A program made the position numbers and the translations under genes. The notes beneath the pieces are model-generated. The model searched no databases, was not told the DNA's origin, and saw nothing but the letters and a program-made list of their open reading frames with translations. Positions 1-12,960 of a stretch of 43,019 bases of DNA are shown here, in pieces. Origin of the DNA: Halocaridina rubra. Its lineage: Eukaryota > Arthropoda > Malacostraca > Decapoda > Atyidae. Location: NCBI GenBank assembly GCA_037179515.1, contig JAXCGZ010020812.1, positions 137,501 to 180,519 on the forward strand, given 5' to 3'. Every line of letters begins with the position of its first letter. Position 1 is the stretch's first letter.

Positions 1-61
1 GCCCATAATTTCATTAAGTTGTGTTGTTGCCAATCTTATTATAGACCACTAACAGCAAGGT

Positions 62-178
62 TGTGTGTGTGTGGTGTGTGTGTGTGTATGTATGTAGGTG
101 TGTAGAGGGAGCATTGCTTTATTGTTTGCAAAGAGAGAGATTTTGTAGGTGCGTTTATATCTATGGAGGGAGCATTAC

Positions 179-181
<3 letters not shown>
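62..181. repeat. TG-rich tract and short duplicated segment
   Basis: An imperfect TG tract (about 62-90) is followed by two copies of a short segment reading roughly GGGAGCATTgCTTT (near 110 and 167), the second leading straight into the AG tract at 182. No coding sense is visible. Confidence 0.6.
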
Positions 182-751
<570 letters not shown>

Positions 752-898
752 TGCATTCTTCTTTCTTTTTTGAGGGTTGATTCTATCCAAGGGAGGAGTT
801 GAGCGTCCTCTGCCTCCCATTGTCCATTCAATTTCTCTCTTAATCGAAAATTTCTTCTCTCCTGGGTTCCTGACAAAAATTTTTGTCTTCATATTCCT

Positions 899-1030
899 CT
901 AGGCGTCGTAAATGTCGATTGAATTGGGCGGAGTGAGGGGGGAGAGAATTCGCTCCTTATTTTCATTCCAGGAGTCAAGGTTCTTGCTTTGATTCGGCCA
1001 CCCACCTCAGAAAGGGCATTATAGCCTTTG
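899..1030 (+). mobile_element. Family-B dispersed repeat, copy 1
   Basis: This segment shares its whole layout with 2320-2441: a start reading GCGTCGTAA, then a GGCGGAG.GAGGGG block, then a tail reading roughly TTTGAnTCGGCCACCC followed by a short hairpin. The family is not one I can name. It is probably a SINE or SINE tail because the conserved 3' part recurs alone elsewhere. No internal coding sequence is seen. Confidence 0.6.
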
Positions 1031-1078
1031 TATGTAGATAAACTCATATACCTTTACAATGGCTGCAGTACTCTTTGT

Positions 1079-1210
1079 ATGGGGGCATGGCCGAATCAAA
1101 GCACGCACTTTCGCCAGAAACAAATTCAGTCTAATTATAACCAATGGATTGATTTCTGGTGAATGTTTGCTTTGGCTCTGCCACCCTCCTCATGAGGGAG
1201 ATTATGGTCA
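1079..1210. mobile_element. Family-B repeat, tail-to-tail inverted copies
   Basis: The left part (1079-1121) is an imperfect reverse complement of the right part (1158-1208). Both correspond to the family-B tail (GCTTTGGCTCtGCCACCCTCC then GAGGGAGATTATGG). The right tail runs directly into a TA tract at 1216. The segment from the TTTCTGGTGAATG box to the tail matches 24884-24940. Confidence 0.6.

Positions 1211-1618
<408 letters not shown>

Positions 1619-1706
<88 letters not shown>
1619..1706. repeat. AG microsatellite
   Basis: Near-perfect AG tract of about 88 bp. A shorter interrupted AG stretch follows at 1764-1781. Confidence 0.97.
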
Positions 1707-1708
<2 letters not shown>

Positions 1709-1994
1709 GAGTAAAAACTCTAGAAAATAAATACGATTTATAGGGAGAAATAAAAAGCAAAACGAGAGAGAAAGAGAGAGCGATGGGGATTTACTCCCTT
1801 TCATGGGATTAACGTCAACTTTACATAAATCCCCTTTAGTAATCCATTTGTCGGCACCGTCATTTATTGATTATGATTTTAATGTACAAGAGGCGTCAGT
1901 TTTTGGAGTGCCTGTTGTACGGTCCTTCATGTAATATGATATGTGAATTAGATGCAAATAAATAAATTGTGAACATTATAAATGGAATATTATT

Positions 1995-2319
<325 letters not shown>

Positions 2320-2325
<6 letters not shown>

Positions 2326-2441
2326 CGACTAAATGAGGCGGAGCGAGGGGACTGGGAATCCCCTCTTCTGCATTTACTTCCCACAAAAATTCAAAGAATT
2401 TTCTTTGACTCGGCCACCCCCCTTATAAGGGGGAATATGGT
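2320..2441 (+). mobile_element. Family-B dispersed repeat, copy 2
   Basis: It starts with GCGTCGTAATAGTCGAC and a GGCGGAGCGAGGGG block. It ends with TTTGACTCGGCCACC and a self-complementary CCCCCTTATAAGGGGG hairpin followed by AATATGG. This is the best-preserved tail of the family. A GATG/TTA-rich low-complexity stretch follows directly. Confidence 0.65.
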
Positions 2442-2504
2442 TTTGATATATGGATGGATGGATATAATGTGGTTAATAATAACTAAAATTATTATATTTA
2501 TATT

Positions 2505-2560
2505 TTTCTTGTTATTATTATTATTATAATTATTATTATTATTATTTTTATTATTATTAT
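2505..2560. repeat. ATT trinucleotide tract
   Basis: Slightly interrupted TTA/ATT repeats. Confidence 0.9.
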
Positions 2561-2870
2561 GATATTCACCTCTTCTGTTTCAACCTTCCACATCGTTGGT
2601 CTCTCAACTTTTCGATGATCAGTCTTTATCTGTAATAAAAAAAAGAAGAGAAATTTTACATTTTTACTGCTTTTACATTTATTTGACTCCAGTTACATGT
2701 TTCACACTGTTTATTTATTCATCCAAAGCGCCACACACGACCTTTTGGTTTTCATCGCTCTCTGTTAAAACATTTAATTGTGAACACTTTATTTTTTTTT
2801 TACATAAAGAAATATAAAGCTTATCTTTAGTAGTGAAAGAAACTAACTTGAGGAGGAAGTGTTACAAATA
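2561..2870. other. AT-rich spacer, nothing recognised
   Basis: A 73-codon open frame (2596-2817) has a composition typical of chance AT-rich translation (F, Y, S, I, L). It has no domain, splice sites or start context worth calling. Confidence 0.5.
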
Positions 2871-2873
2871 TAT

Positions 2874-2946
2874 AATGATATTAATAATAATAATAATGAT
2901 AATAATAATAATAACTAATAATAATAATACTAATAATAATAATAAC

Positions 2947-2982
<36 letters not shown>

Positions 2983-2991
2983 TATTAAGAA

Positions 2992-3023
<32 letters not shown>

Positions 3024-3182
3024 AGAAGAAGAATGATGATCATCATCATGATAATTATTGTGATGGTAATGAAAATAATAATAGTAATAGTAATGGTGAT
3101 CATGACAATGGCATTAATAGTAATGTTAATAGTTTTGAGAGTAATGATTATAATAATAATAATTAAAATAATAATAATAGTG

Positions 3183-3222
<40 letters not shown>

Positions 3223-3240
3223 TAATAATATTAAAGTAAT
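2874..3240. repeat. AAT-GAA-AAT compound trinucleotide region
   Basis: AAT repeats (2878-2981), a GAA block (2985-3032), degenerate AT-rich triplets and a second AAT block (3160-3235). The resulting poly-R/poly-I open frame is a repeat artefact. Confidence 0.93.
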
Positions 3241-3640
3241 ACTATTAAATTAAAATGCTTTTGGTGCTAACCCTCCCTTAATAGAGACTATCAAATATAC
3301 TCTCTTCAAGTGTGAGGGATGAAAAAAAAAAGAAGAAAAAAAGGAAAAAAAGAGAAAAAACTTGTTTTTGAGGTAATCATTTTAGCTTGACCTAATGGAA
3401 GTTAATCTCCCAAGGGCCAAAGGAGAGGATATAAGAGTTTATGGCTCTAGCCTTTTGCATATCCTGGAATAGAAAGTCTGGAGCATTCATGTAGAAAAGC
3501 CTCTTGCCAAAAGTGGTATAGAGGATGGATGCCATGCCATGCTTCGGCCTCTCTGATTCCATAGACCTCATTGATGTATGACAGCGAAACGTGGTGACTC
3601 CCAGCTCTGCTGGAATGTTCGAGTTCTGGCAGTTTCTCGG
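3241..3640. other. Mixed-composition spacer with a weak minus-strand open frame
   Basis: It contains a purine-rich stretch (3316-3360) and then more balanced sequence. A 92-codon minus-strand frame (3447-3725) starts inside the neighbouring tandem array. It contains no motif I recognise and no convincing splice sites, so I do not call it a gene. Confidence 0.4.
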
Positions 3641-4175
3641 TCGCTCTGTCTGACACCCTCAATTTGTAAAAGAACGGGGTTATCGCAGCTTGCGGTTCAC
3701 GAACCCCCCACAATCTCTCTTGCATAACCTACGAACTTGCCAAAATTCGAGATATTTAACATTAGCTGCTTTTGTTTCAACGCTGAATGGTGCTCTCACA
3801 TTCAATCGCTCACTTTACCTCTCGCTAAAATTAAAAAGCTTGCAACCTTTGGTACATGAGCCCAATGGAGTCCCACACAGTCTGCACACAAATTTGTTGA
3901 GTGATTTGATGTTATTTTAACTTTACCGATTTTTTACTTAGTGCTGAATTGTGCTATTGTATTCAATCTGTAACTTCCTTCTCTGTAAAAGAATTGGGTT
4001 TTAGCAGCCTGTGGAACATAAGCCCACCAGAGTTCCACACACACTGCATACAAATATACGTAATCGGATTGTTAACACTGGATGCTTTCCTTCCAGTGCA
4101 TTCAATCACTTACTTCTTTTCCTTGGAAAAGTATAGAAGTATTGGCCCTCAGAGGTTCGCATGCTTCATTTCTTC
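3641..4175. repeat. Degenerate minisatellite, period about 160 bp
   Basis: Repeated landmarks are CTGAATgGTGCT, ATTCAATCnnTnACTT, ctGTaAAAgAAtgGGgTTaTnGCAGC, ACATgAGCCCAntgGAGTcCCACACA and CTGCAnACAAAT. They recur about every 160 bp (for example 3782 and 3943), with a partial third copy near 4095-4160. Confidence 0.7.
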
Positions 4176-4491
4176 TTTTTTAATATTTTCACTATCTTAT
4201 TCACCAGGCTAAAGAATTTGGTTTTATCCACACGTCACACATTGGCCCTTGGAGGTCTATAGACTATAATTGGCTAAAAAAGTGGATTTTTAATCTAGAT
4301 ACTGAAGGCCTATTGTCATATAAGGATCATGAAATCCTTTGAACTTCTTGATTGTTATCTAGCAACTCGTAATTAATATCAGAAAATTTTCAATTAACTG
4401 CTAGGTTGAAGGTTAAAAAAAAACAACGGTTAAAGCATTCAAATATCCTAAGATTTATTCGTCCTCAAAATTGGCACACGGATGTAAAAGG
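4176..4491. other. Unique AT-rich spacer
   Basis: No gene, RNA or clear repeat was recognised between the minisatellite and the MITE. Confidence 0.5.
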
Positions 4492-4707
4492 TTAAAGGGG
4501 GGTTTACACGGTCAAACGGTTCGTCGAACGCTGTTCGACAGACAAGTGTTTGAAGTGATGTTCGAACGTGTGAAAGGGGTACTTGGTTGTCGAACACGTT
4601 CCGTGTTCGACAACCAATTACCCCGTTCACACGTTCGAACATCACTTCAAACACTTGTCTGTCGAAACGCGTTCGACGAACCGTTTGACCGTATAAACCG
4701 CCCTTAA
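4492..4707. mobile_element. Palindromic MITE with TTAA target duplication (piggyBac type)
   Basis: The element lies between two TTAA tetranucleotides (4492-4495 and 4704-4707). Its ends read aGGGnGGTTTAcACGGTCAAAC in inverted orientation, and the inversion continues through the whole element to an apex at 4599-4601 flanked by GTCGAACACG and CGTGTTCGAC. The TTAA duplication and GGG-type ends are typical of piggyBac-class non-autonomous elements. No transposase is present. It is probably mobilised in trans, if at all. Confidence 0.8.
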
Positions 4708-4895
4708 GAAATGGTGGTAAAGAGTTTCCCTGAAAGGGTTTTCCAGTTCGAAGATGATGGAGGTACGGCACAGAGTTATTGGGTGAAAGTGGCAGTAGAT
4801 TAGAACGTGTTGGTGGAAAGTGAGGTTGAAGACGTGAATGGTAAGGCATTTTGCTTTACCTAGAGCATTTGGATGTTTATCGGTGTTCTGTGTCG
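4708..4895. other. Spacer between two related MITEs
   Basis: Unique sequence of 188 bp separates the 216-bp and 77-bp copies. Nothing coding was recognised. Confidence 0.5.
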
Positions 4896-4972
4896 TTAAG
4901 GGTGGTTTACACGGTCTTACGGTTCGTCGAACCGCGTTCGACGATCCGTTTGACCGTGTAAACCGCCCTTTA
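4896..4972. mobile_element. Short palindromic MITE derivative (77 bp)
   Basis: Starts TTAAGGGTGGTTTACACGGT and ends ACCGTGTAAACCGCCC followed by TTTA (a one-base change from TTAA). The arms meet at CGAACCGCGTTCG. It carries the same terminal repeats as the 216-bp copy 190 bp upstream but lacks its middle. Confidence 0.78.
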
Positions 4973-6020
4973 GATTTACTTATTGTTTGGATATTACCAG
5001 TTTTCTATAGTCATTGGATTGTTTACCAGGTTTCCTGTTTTATGTTACCACTTTTATTATATCTATTAACTTTTCACCAGTTGCTTGTTTCAGTTTATTT
5101 ATCTTTTTCCTGTACTCTAAGTGTGAGTTTGGAGATAGTTTATCGATGCCCCACTTAGGCATAATCCTTTAATTTATACAAATTTAGGAAATATTTCTAA
5201 TTGCCAGAAGGCATGGGGTTAATTAATTATCAATTCTGTACCTCATTCCTCATTGCGATTAAAGGTAACAATCAGAGCCTATGCCGGGACACAGCTCACA
5301 TTTGTATTCAGTAACAGGACAAGATTCCCGTTTGTCAGTAATAGTGCTCATTTATAAACCAGTAACGAAACCCAATATTTTCCCCTTTTGGCACTTATTG
5401 GGGGGGGGGGGTCTATCCTAGTCTACTGTATAGAAACTTCATCAACAGAGCTATGCTAGTGACTCTCATTCTTTGCAGTTTGGGGGGAGGGTTATGAAAC
5501 CTGACCCATAGGATAAGGGGTTAGGTTTGAAGGTCATGCAGAGGTTACACACGTGTTGTTCGTGCAAGGAGTCTTTAATTGAATGTCGCCATGCAGTTTT
5601 GGTCAGTGGGTGCAAATGATGATGAAAATTGTAAAGCCAATGCTCTCTTTGTTATCATGTTGTTTATTAAACCAAATTTATCTCTTAGTTTTCTAGAGAG
5701 AAGTAGTACAGATAGTTTTAGTTTGTGGTTTAGGTTAGCCTCTTAGATAGACTGATTGATTTTTATTTTTAGAGAGAGAGGAGAAAGGTAACCACAGGCA
5801 CAACTTTCTCTAGTAGCAACAGAGTCCTTATGACACCGTAGTTACTGGAATCGTTTGTGGTTGTCGCTGACCATTATTTATTTATGTTTTCAGCTGTCAC
5901 TAGGCAATTGTTACTTCTGCTCCTCAAGCTATATATATACTTTTATTTTGAAAGTTGTTTACTTTTACTGCAGAGAAAAGAATTTTTGCATATCTTTATC
6001 CACGTGTTATTTTTCGCAAT
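4973..6020. other. Unique sequence, no gene recognised
   Basis: Moderately AT-rich single-copy-looking DNA with a G10 run (5401-5410). No reading frame, splice pair or RNA gene stands out. It could be intronic or intergenic. Confidence 0.5.
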
Positions 6021-6160
6021 GAGTCCCCATTTGGGGGCTGACACAGACGGATTGCAGGTTGATGATTTAAGGCTGGGCTGAATGTCTTCCGCAAAGTCCC
6101 GCCTTGGGCTCGAGCATGGGTTCGTTACTTCATGAATCGAGCATTCTACCTCCGCTGCGG
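6021..6160 (-). mobile_element. tRNA-derived SINE-like repeat (family C), copy 2
   Basis: Reading the minus strand: an A-box-like GGAGGTAGAATGCTCGA, a B-box-like GTAACGAACCCATGCTCGAG region, a GCGGAAGACATTCAGCC block, then GCAATCCGTCTGTGTC and a short CCCAAATGGGGA hairpin tail. The ATCCGTCTGTnTC box and CCCAnATGGGGA tail are shared with the copy at 24391. Confidence 0.65.
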
Positions 6161-6244
6161 TATATTTTGTAAAATAGTTTTTTTTTTTCATAAACTTCAT
6201 TATAATTTTCATTATGTAATGGTAAACATATATTTAGCAACCGC

Positions 6245-6278
6245 AATAATAATAAAAATAAATAATAATAATAATAAC

Positions 6279-6309
<31 letters not shown>
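6245..6309. repeat. AAT trinucleotide tract
   Basis: Interrupted AAT repeats; the polyasparagine frame across them is an artefact. Confidence 0.93.
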
Positions 6310-6709
6310 TTTTATAAAGTAAATCTTCCATTTCACTGACATATACATCCAGTCTTTATAGCCAACCTAAGTCTCTCTCTCACTTCCTTCATTTTACTTG
6401 GCTCTTTCTGTCTTATGGGTCTTGCTTGAGAAACTCCCAAAATTACTTCCTTAACACAAATTTCACTTTAAACTTCCTTCTTGCATTTGCAGTTTTCATT
6501 ACTTTCTTTCCTCTTGCAAGAAAAACGAGCAATTGTGCTTGCCTTGAGTTCTGCTGCTTATTTCATGGTGTGTGTTTTTTTCTTTCTTTTTTTTCGTATT
6601 TTTTTCTTTAACCAGTCCAGAAGGTTTTGTGAACGTGACGGTTTTAGGAGTCAGTTTTATTACTGCCTATTTGATTAAGACTTGCAACACCACCTTGGCT
6701 CTCCTGCCC
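6310..6709. other. AT-rich spacer
   Basis: T-rich sequence with short open frames of F/L/S-rich composition only. Nothing was recognised. Confidence 0.5.
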
Positions 6710-7225
6710 AATTGAAAACATTTTCAAGGGAGTGCCGGGTGGGAAGAGGAACATGAAACAGAAGAAATAGAAGAAGAGTAAGAATATTATCCTCTGCTTC
6801 AGAGGATAATATTCTTACTCTTCTTCTATTTCTTCTGTTTCATGTTCCTCTTCCCACCCAGACAGTGAAAGATAAGAATAATGCGCAGAGGAAATATTTA
6901 CCAACCACTGCAAACATTTGCAAGGAAGCACCTGGTGGGAACAGGAAGACAAGAAGAAAAGGGAAAGTAATATGAATATCTGTTGAGAGTTTCCCTCAAA
7001 TTCAATTGACTTTTAAGGCGAAAGCTTTCTGGCATAAAGAATACAAGAAGAGACAGAGAAGTAAGTACATCTGCAGGTTTTCTTTTATGTCCCTGAAAAC
7101 ATTTATAAGGGAGTACCAGCTGGAAAAGGAAGACAAGAAGAAGACAGGGGAGAGGAGCAAGAATAAAGGGTTTCCCCTCCTATATTTGGAAACATTTTCA
7201 AGGGATGTTTGGTGAGACAAGAAAT
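6710..7225. repeat. Degenerate minisatellite with AAACATTTtCAAGGGA core
   Basis: Four diverged copies of TGnAAACATTTncAAGGGAGtnCCnGnTGGgAanAGGAAgACAAGAAGAA occur near 6714, 6905, 7094 and 7190, separated by AAGAATAT-type spacers. The spacing is roughly 95-190 bp. A recent fold-back interrupts the first unit. Confidence 0.7.
6737..6859. repeat. Perfect 60-bp inverted repeat with 3-nt loop
   Basis: Positions 6737-6796 are, as far as I can read, exactly the reverse complement of 6800-6859, with the loop CTT at 6797-6799. The left arm is one unit of the surrounding minisatellite, so the right arm is a fold-back copy of it. The lack of mismatches implies a very recent event or an assembly fold-back artefact. 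Confidence 0.9.
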
Positions 7226-8036
7226 GAAAGAAAGCTTAGAATTTGAGATATATTTAGCATTCTCTCCATCTGAATTTTGAACACTTTTTGTTTGGATTAC
7301 TGATGAAGAAACAAAGAATATCTGTATTAAATTTTCTCACTTTATTTTGAAAGCAACTTTTTGAGAATGTGTAAATGTGTAGAGCAGCTCAAACACTATG
7401 CAAGACTTACTCACTGAAACTGCTTAGATAACAGTGGCCATGTACCATGCAAAGGTACTCAACTATCCTCTCCTTCTAGTTATGACAAGCATTGCAAACC
7501 ACTTCGAGAAAGTGAGCTATGACCGTACTTGTGTATGTGAATTGCAGTATTAAAATCCCTTACGTACACACACATACGCACGTGCTCGCTCGCTCACAAA
7601 CACGCTAGGTGACGTCATTATGTTGAACCGGTGCATGGGGTGTAATAATCCTGGTTTGTTTTCTTGAATGGGGTGTGGGCATGGGAGTACCTTGTGGGTG
7701 ACAGGGCAGTGAGTAAGGGAACACCTGGGGGGTATTATTGCTTCTTACCTCCCCTCTCTCCACTCATTACCTGACCCCTCTTGCTTGGCTTAAGTGACCA
7801 CTCCCTGCAGTAATCTCATTTTTTTTTTTTTTTAACTCCTGAGCGCCAAGATGAGTATTTTTTGCCCCTATCATATCCCAGGCTCGTGAAAATTCTGTTG
7901 CAGCATTGACCTTTCACATCTAATGACATTGTCGCTAAGCATACTTAGTTGATATGAGCTAGTTACTTATTCATTCTTATACCCAGGCTATGGCGATGAA
8001 GCAAGACCTAAAAGTCGTGAACTCTTGGGTGAGAGC

Positions 8037-8038
<2 letters not shown>
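7226..8038. other. Mostly unique sequence with a CRE-like palindrome
   Basis: Single-copy-looking DNA, less AT-rich at 7560-7800. It includes TGACGTCA (7610-7617), the exact cAMP-response-element palindrome, and a CG-containing CGCTCGCTCGCTCAC stretch. No exon with both splice signals was found. An exact CRE octamer is also compatible with chance in a window of this size. Confidence 0.45.

Positions 8039-8120
<82 letters not shown>
8039..8120. repeat. CT microsatellite
   Basis: About 80 bp of uninterrupted CT. Confidence 0.97.
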
Positions 8121-8121
<1 letters not shown>

Positions 8122-8259
8122 TTAAATAGTCAAAAAGAAAAATCCAATGGTTTTATGGCTTGTATGGGGGATTTCTGGGATCAGTATTATTCCTACTTTG
8201 GGAATTGGCGATGGGATGTTTGAGAAAGAATAGTTCCAAGATTCCAAAGGTTTTGGAAT

Positions 8260-9720
8260 GATCTTGTCCTCTCTTTCTTTCTTGTTTGTCTCTCCTTTAT
8301 ATTCCGGACTATGTCGTTGTCTTTATCCCTTTTCTTCTGCCTCTCTACTCCTTTAGTATATTAGAATATGTCCTCTTCCTTCCCTCTCTCCATGTTCCTC
8401 TTCCTCCTCCTCCTTCTTCTTTCCTTTATCTTCATTCAACTCTACCTCCTATTCGTTTTGTTCCTCCTCTACCTCCCTCTTCCCCTTGCTCCTCTCCCAT
8501 TTTTACTTTCATATTGGGTTTTGGAGTGATGTCGTCCATTTTCTTTATCTCTTCCATTTCCTCTTATTCTTCCTTAACTCCCTCTTTCCCTTTATCTCTT
8601 CCTCCTACTTCTCTCTTAGGAGTGTGAAGTGACCTTGTCTTCATTGATATCCATCCTCTTCTTTTCTTCTAATAAGTCCTTATTGTTAGTCCTTCCTTTC
8701 CCATTTTCTTCCCTATACTCGTTCATCTGGATGTTGGATTCTAATAAGTCCTTATTGTTAGTCCTTCCTTTCCCATTTTCGTCCTTATACTCGTTCATCT
8801 GGATGTTGGAATGACGTCTCCCTTTCTATCCCTTTCTAACTCTTTTGTCTTCCTTCGTCTCATTCCTCTTTCTCTTCCTCCGCGAATTTTGAGTAATATA
8901 ATCGTCTGCCTCCTCTTCCTCCTCTTCCTTACTTCTTTTTGAGAATATTACAGTGATATGGTCTTCTTTCCTCCTTTTTTTCCACTCCTTACTTTCATAC
9001 TCATCCTCCATGATTATTGAATGATCCTCTTCTCCTGCTCCTCATTCTTTTTTTCCTCTTCCTGAATTATGAAGTGATGTTCTCCTTCTCCTATTACTTC
9101 TCCTCCTCTTTTGATCTTGAAGTGATGTTCTCTTTCTCCTATTCCTAATTCTCTTCCAGGATCTTGGAGTTATATTCTCTTTTTCCTTCTGGAGTTTTTT
9201 CGTGGAGTTTGGAGTGATGTTGTTGTCTTCATCATTCTCCTCCTCCTCCTCCTCCTATTCCAGGCGTTTGTTGTTGTTCTGCTCCTTCTTCTCTTACTTC
9301 TCTTCCTCCTAATGAATTTTGGAATATTTTTTTTTATTTTTCTATTTTCCAGAATTTTCTCCTACTCCTCCGCCTGGAATTTTAAGTGATGTCGTTCTTC
9401 ATCTTTTTTTCCTCGTCTTCCTTTTCCTCCTGCTCCTCTGTCAGGATTTTTAAGTGATGTCATTCTTCATTTTCTTCCTTCATCTCCTCCTCCCGATCCT
9501 CCACTAGGAATTTTAAATTATATCGTTCTTCCTCTTCTTCCTTTTCCTCCTCCAGGATTACTAAGTGATTCCCTTCTGTAACTACTACTGTTTTTTTTAA
9601 TCCTCCGACAGGATTTTTAAGTGACGTTCTCCTTCTTCTTCCTCTTATCTTCTTCCTGATCCCTCACCAGAATATTTACGTGATATCATTTTTCATCTCC
9701 TTCCTCGTCCTCTTTCCCCC
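8260..9720. repeat. Long pyrimidine-rich degenerate minisatellite
   Basis: About 1.4 kb of CT-rich DNA in which GGAnTTTTnAAGTGATGTcnTTCTT alternates with runs of TCCTCC/TTCTTC at intervals of about 55-90 bp. The phrase AAGTGATG or GAGTGATG recurs more than ten times. Open frames here are S/L/P-rich by composition. It may also form H-DNA because one strand is almost all pyrimidine. Confidence 0.75.
8669..8812. repeat. 72-bp tandem duplication
   Basis: Two consecutive 72-bp units start with CTAATAAGTCCTTATTG at 8669 and 8741 and differ at only a few bases. Because 72 is a multiple of three, an open frame is repeated exactly, which explains the repetitive short frames on both strands here. Confidence 0.88.
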
Positions 9721-9839
9721 CCTCCAATGGAGGGGTTATGGGTGGGTGAAGTTATAAAACAGGATTAAGTAAAGGAATATAATAATATTGAATGTTTTAT
9801 TGACCAGAAACACATAAAATTGAGATTTCTGTTCAAGTT

Positions 9840-10053
<214 letters not shown>

Positions 10054-10336
10054 GGATGATAGTTCCGCAGGTACTACATCTATACTATCTTTGGTTTAAT
10101 ACAAAAGAATTATATATACAAAATGAATTTGTGTAATTGTGTTTGTGAAACTGATATATCAGATATACAAGTCTTTGCATATTATACTTTACTGTGATAA
10201 GAGTTTACTCTGGTTACTGTAAGTAATGGGTCACTGAATGTATATGTATACATACACACGTACAAAATAACAGTTCTCTTTTGTGACTCATCCTAATATA
10301 TGGTATATACAATTGCAAATTGTATCGACATATGTA

Positions 10337-10811
<475 letters not shown>

Positions 10812-10902
<91 letters not shown>

Positions 10903-10915
10903 CGCGCACACACAT
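10812..10915. repeat. Compound TA-GC-CA microsatellite
   Basis: TA tract (10812-10897), a short GCGCGCGC block, then CACACAC. All three segments alternate purine and pyrimidine, and the GC/CA segments favour Z-DNA. Confidence 0.95.
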
Positions 10916-10924
10916 TAGAGACCT

Positions 10925-11252
<328 letters not shown>

Positions 11253-11649
11253 TATTAATACCCTATTTATATTCCAGATCTCCAGTGGCCCATTCCAACT
11301 GGAAATATAAACCTAAACACTATTTTCCGACCAATTTATAGGCGTTGTGTGTTAGGAATATCAGCAAGTAAGGGGGGGGGGTGACCGTGTTGCAGCCCTT
11401 ATTCCATATAATATACGACCAAAAATTTGTGGGATGGGATTGAAGGTTATGAAAAAGTGTCGAAGCCCCCCTAACGTATGAAGCCCCCACATATTTTGTA
11501 AGGTGATGGAAGAGGTGTTTGGGGTTGAAATGGAAGCTGTGTTTGGGTGGGAAAGGGTAAGTTTTGTAGGTATTCATTTATCAATTATTTGTTAAATTTA
11601 GTAATGGATAAAAAAAAGATTCGAGAGAATTTAGATTGACTGAAGGTGT
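11253..11649. other. Unique spacer
   Basis: A G-run (11371-11380) is present. An 85-codon minus-strand frame has no recognisable motif. Nothing is called. Confidence 0.45.
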
Positions 11650-12350
11650 AATAGATATGTAAAAGAGACTTCCTCCCAGGTATGGAATAGATACTTGAAT
11701 GGATTGGATGTGTGAAGGGATTGGACATAGGTTGTCATTTGGAGATGGGAGAGATGGTGGATGAAGTTTCAGGTGTGAACTGAATGGAACAGAGACTTTC
11801 CTCCGGAGATGGGAGGTATATGTGGAATGGCTTAGAAGTGGTAGGAGACTAGAACAGAGCTCTTCTGGAGATGGAAGAGATTTTAAAGTTGGAGTATGAT
11901 AAGTATAGACAAATATCCTCTTTCAATGGGAGAAATGTTTGGAGATGCTGGAGGTGTGGGATATAAGGAACGGATTTGCTTTTACAGTGGAAGAAATGTT
12001 CAGTGGGTTGGAAATGTGATGAGTATGGAACAGAGATCCTCCTCCTATTCTAGAGATATTTGAATGAATAGGAAGTTTGATGCATGTGGAACAGAGATTC
12101 TTTTCCGCTGTGATAAATATTTGGATATGTTAGAGGAGTGAGCTATATGGAACAGACTTCCTTCTCTGATGGGATAGGTATTAAATAGCTTGGAGGTGTG
12201 ATGGGCTTGGAATGAAAGTCCTATTCGGAGGATTAGTAGAATACGACAAAAATTCAACTCTGATGGAAAAGATGTTAATATGATTGGATATATGAGGAAA
12301 ATGGAACAGAGATCCTCCTTCCTGAGCAGAAGGGATGGTATAGTGGATTA
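11650..12350. repeat. Degenerate minisatellite, unit about 70 bp
   Basis: About nine or ten diverged units share GGAACAGAGAtcCTcC, TGATGGGAgAGATgTTTGGATG and TTgGAgGTGTGATGAGTAT in that order. Units range from about 60 to 80 bp and differ substantially, so the array is old. Confidence 0.78.
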
Positions 12351-12960
12351 GAAGTTAGAAGAGAAAGATCCCATACACACATTCTCTTCCAATACTGCAG
12401 TACATATGTGTGCGGTGGTTGTAAGTACCTCATATCTCTTCAGTAACCCTTTCTCTCTTCCCCTCATTACCATAGATTTCCCCTCTGTCTATCTTTGCCA
12501 CTGGGTCTCTGGGGACATAAGGAAATTCACACAACATTTGTTATAAAGCCACCAAGACACTGTGAGAGGATTGGCTCCAGCTTCAAAGGGAATGGATTAT
12601 TATTTATTTTGGGAGGACCAGAAAAAGTTATACTTATGTACTGCATTTTATTTATTTTTAAAAGTATAGAATTTTAACATGCCCACTTTTATATCGTCGT
12701 TCAGATGGTATAGGTATGAATTACAAGATAAGAGTGAATATTTCTAACTATCAAATTAAGTACATAAATATCTTATATGTAGACAGATATTCATAACTTG
12801 CGATTCATACCAGAACCATCTCTTCGAGCTCTGAAATGGGTCTAGCATAAACCTCAAGTTAAGTGTTTATATTTCTGAATAAAAGGAACTGTACACAAAT
12901 ATCTTCTATTTAGCTGCATCCACACTTAGTGTGTTGTTCATATCAGCATCATATTTTAAC
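12351..12960. other. Unique AT-rich DNA
   Basis: No reliable gene or RNA was recognised. There are short similarities between 12650-12960 and 13390-13580 (TTCATACCAGAACC / TTCATACAGAACCGTCT). Confidence 0.45.

Noticed and set aside
3447..3725. 92-codon minus-strand frame with non-repetitive composition
   Set aside because: No recognisable domain, no splice signals, and its start lies in a degenerate tandem array; insufficient evidence for a gene.
4448..4849. Frames on both strands encoding FDRQVFEVMFERV-type peptides
   Set aside because: They arise from the palindromic MITE, which reads nearly the same on both strands; no transposase similarity.
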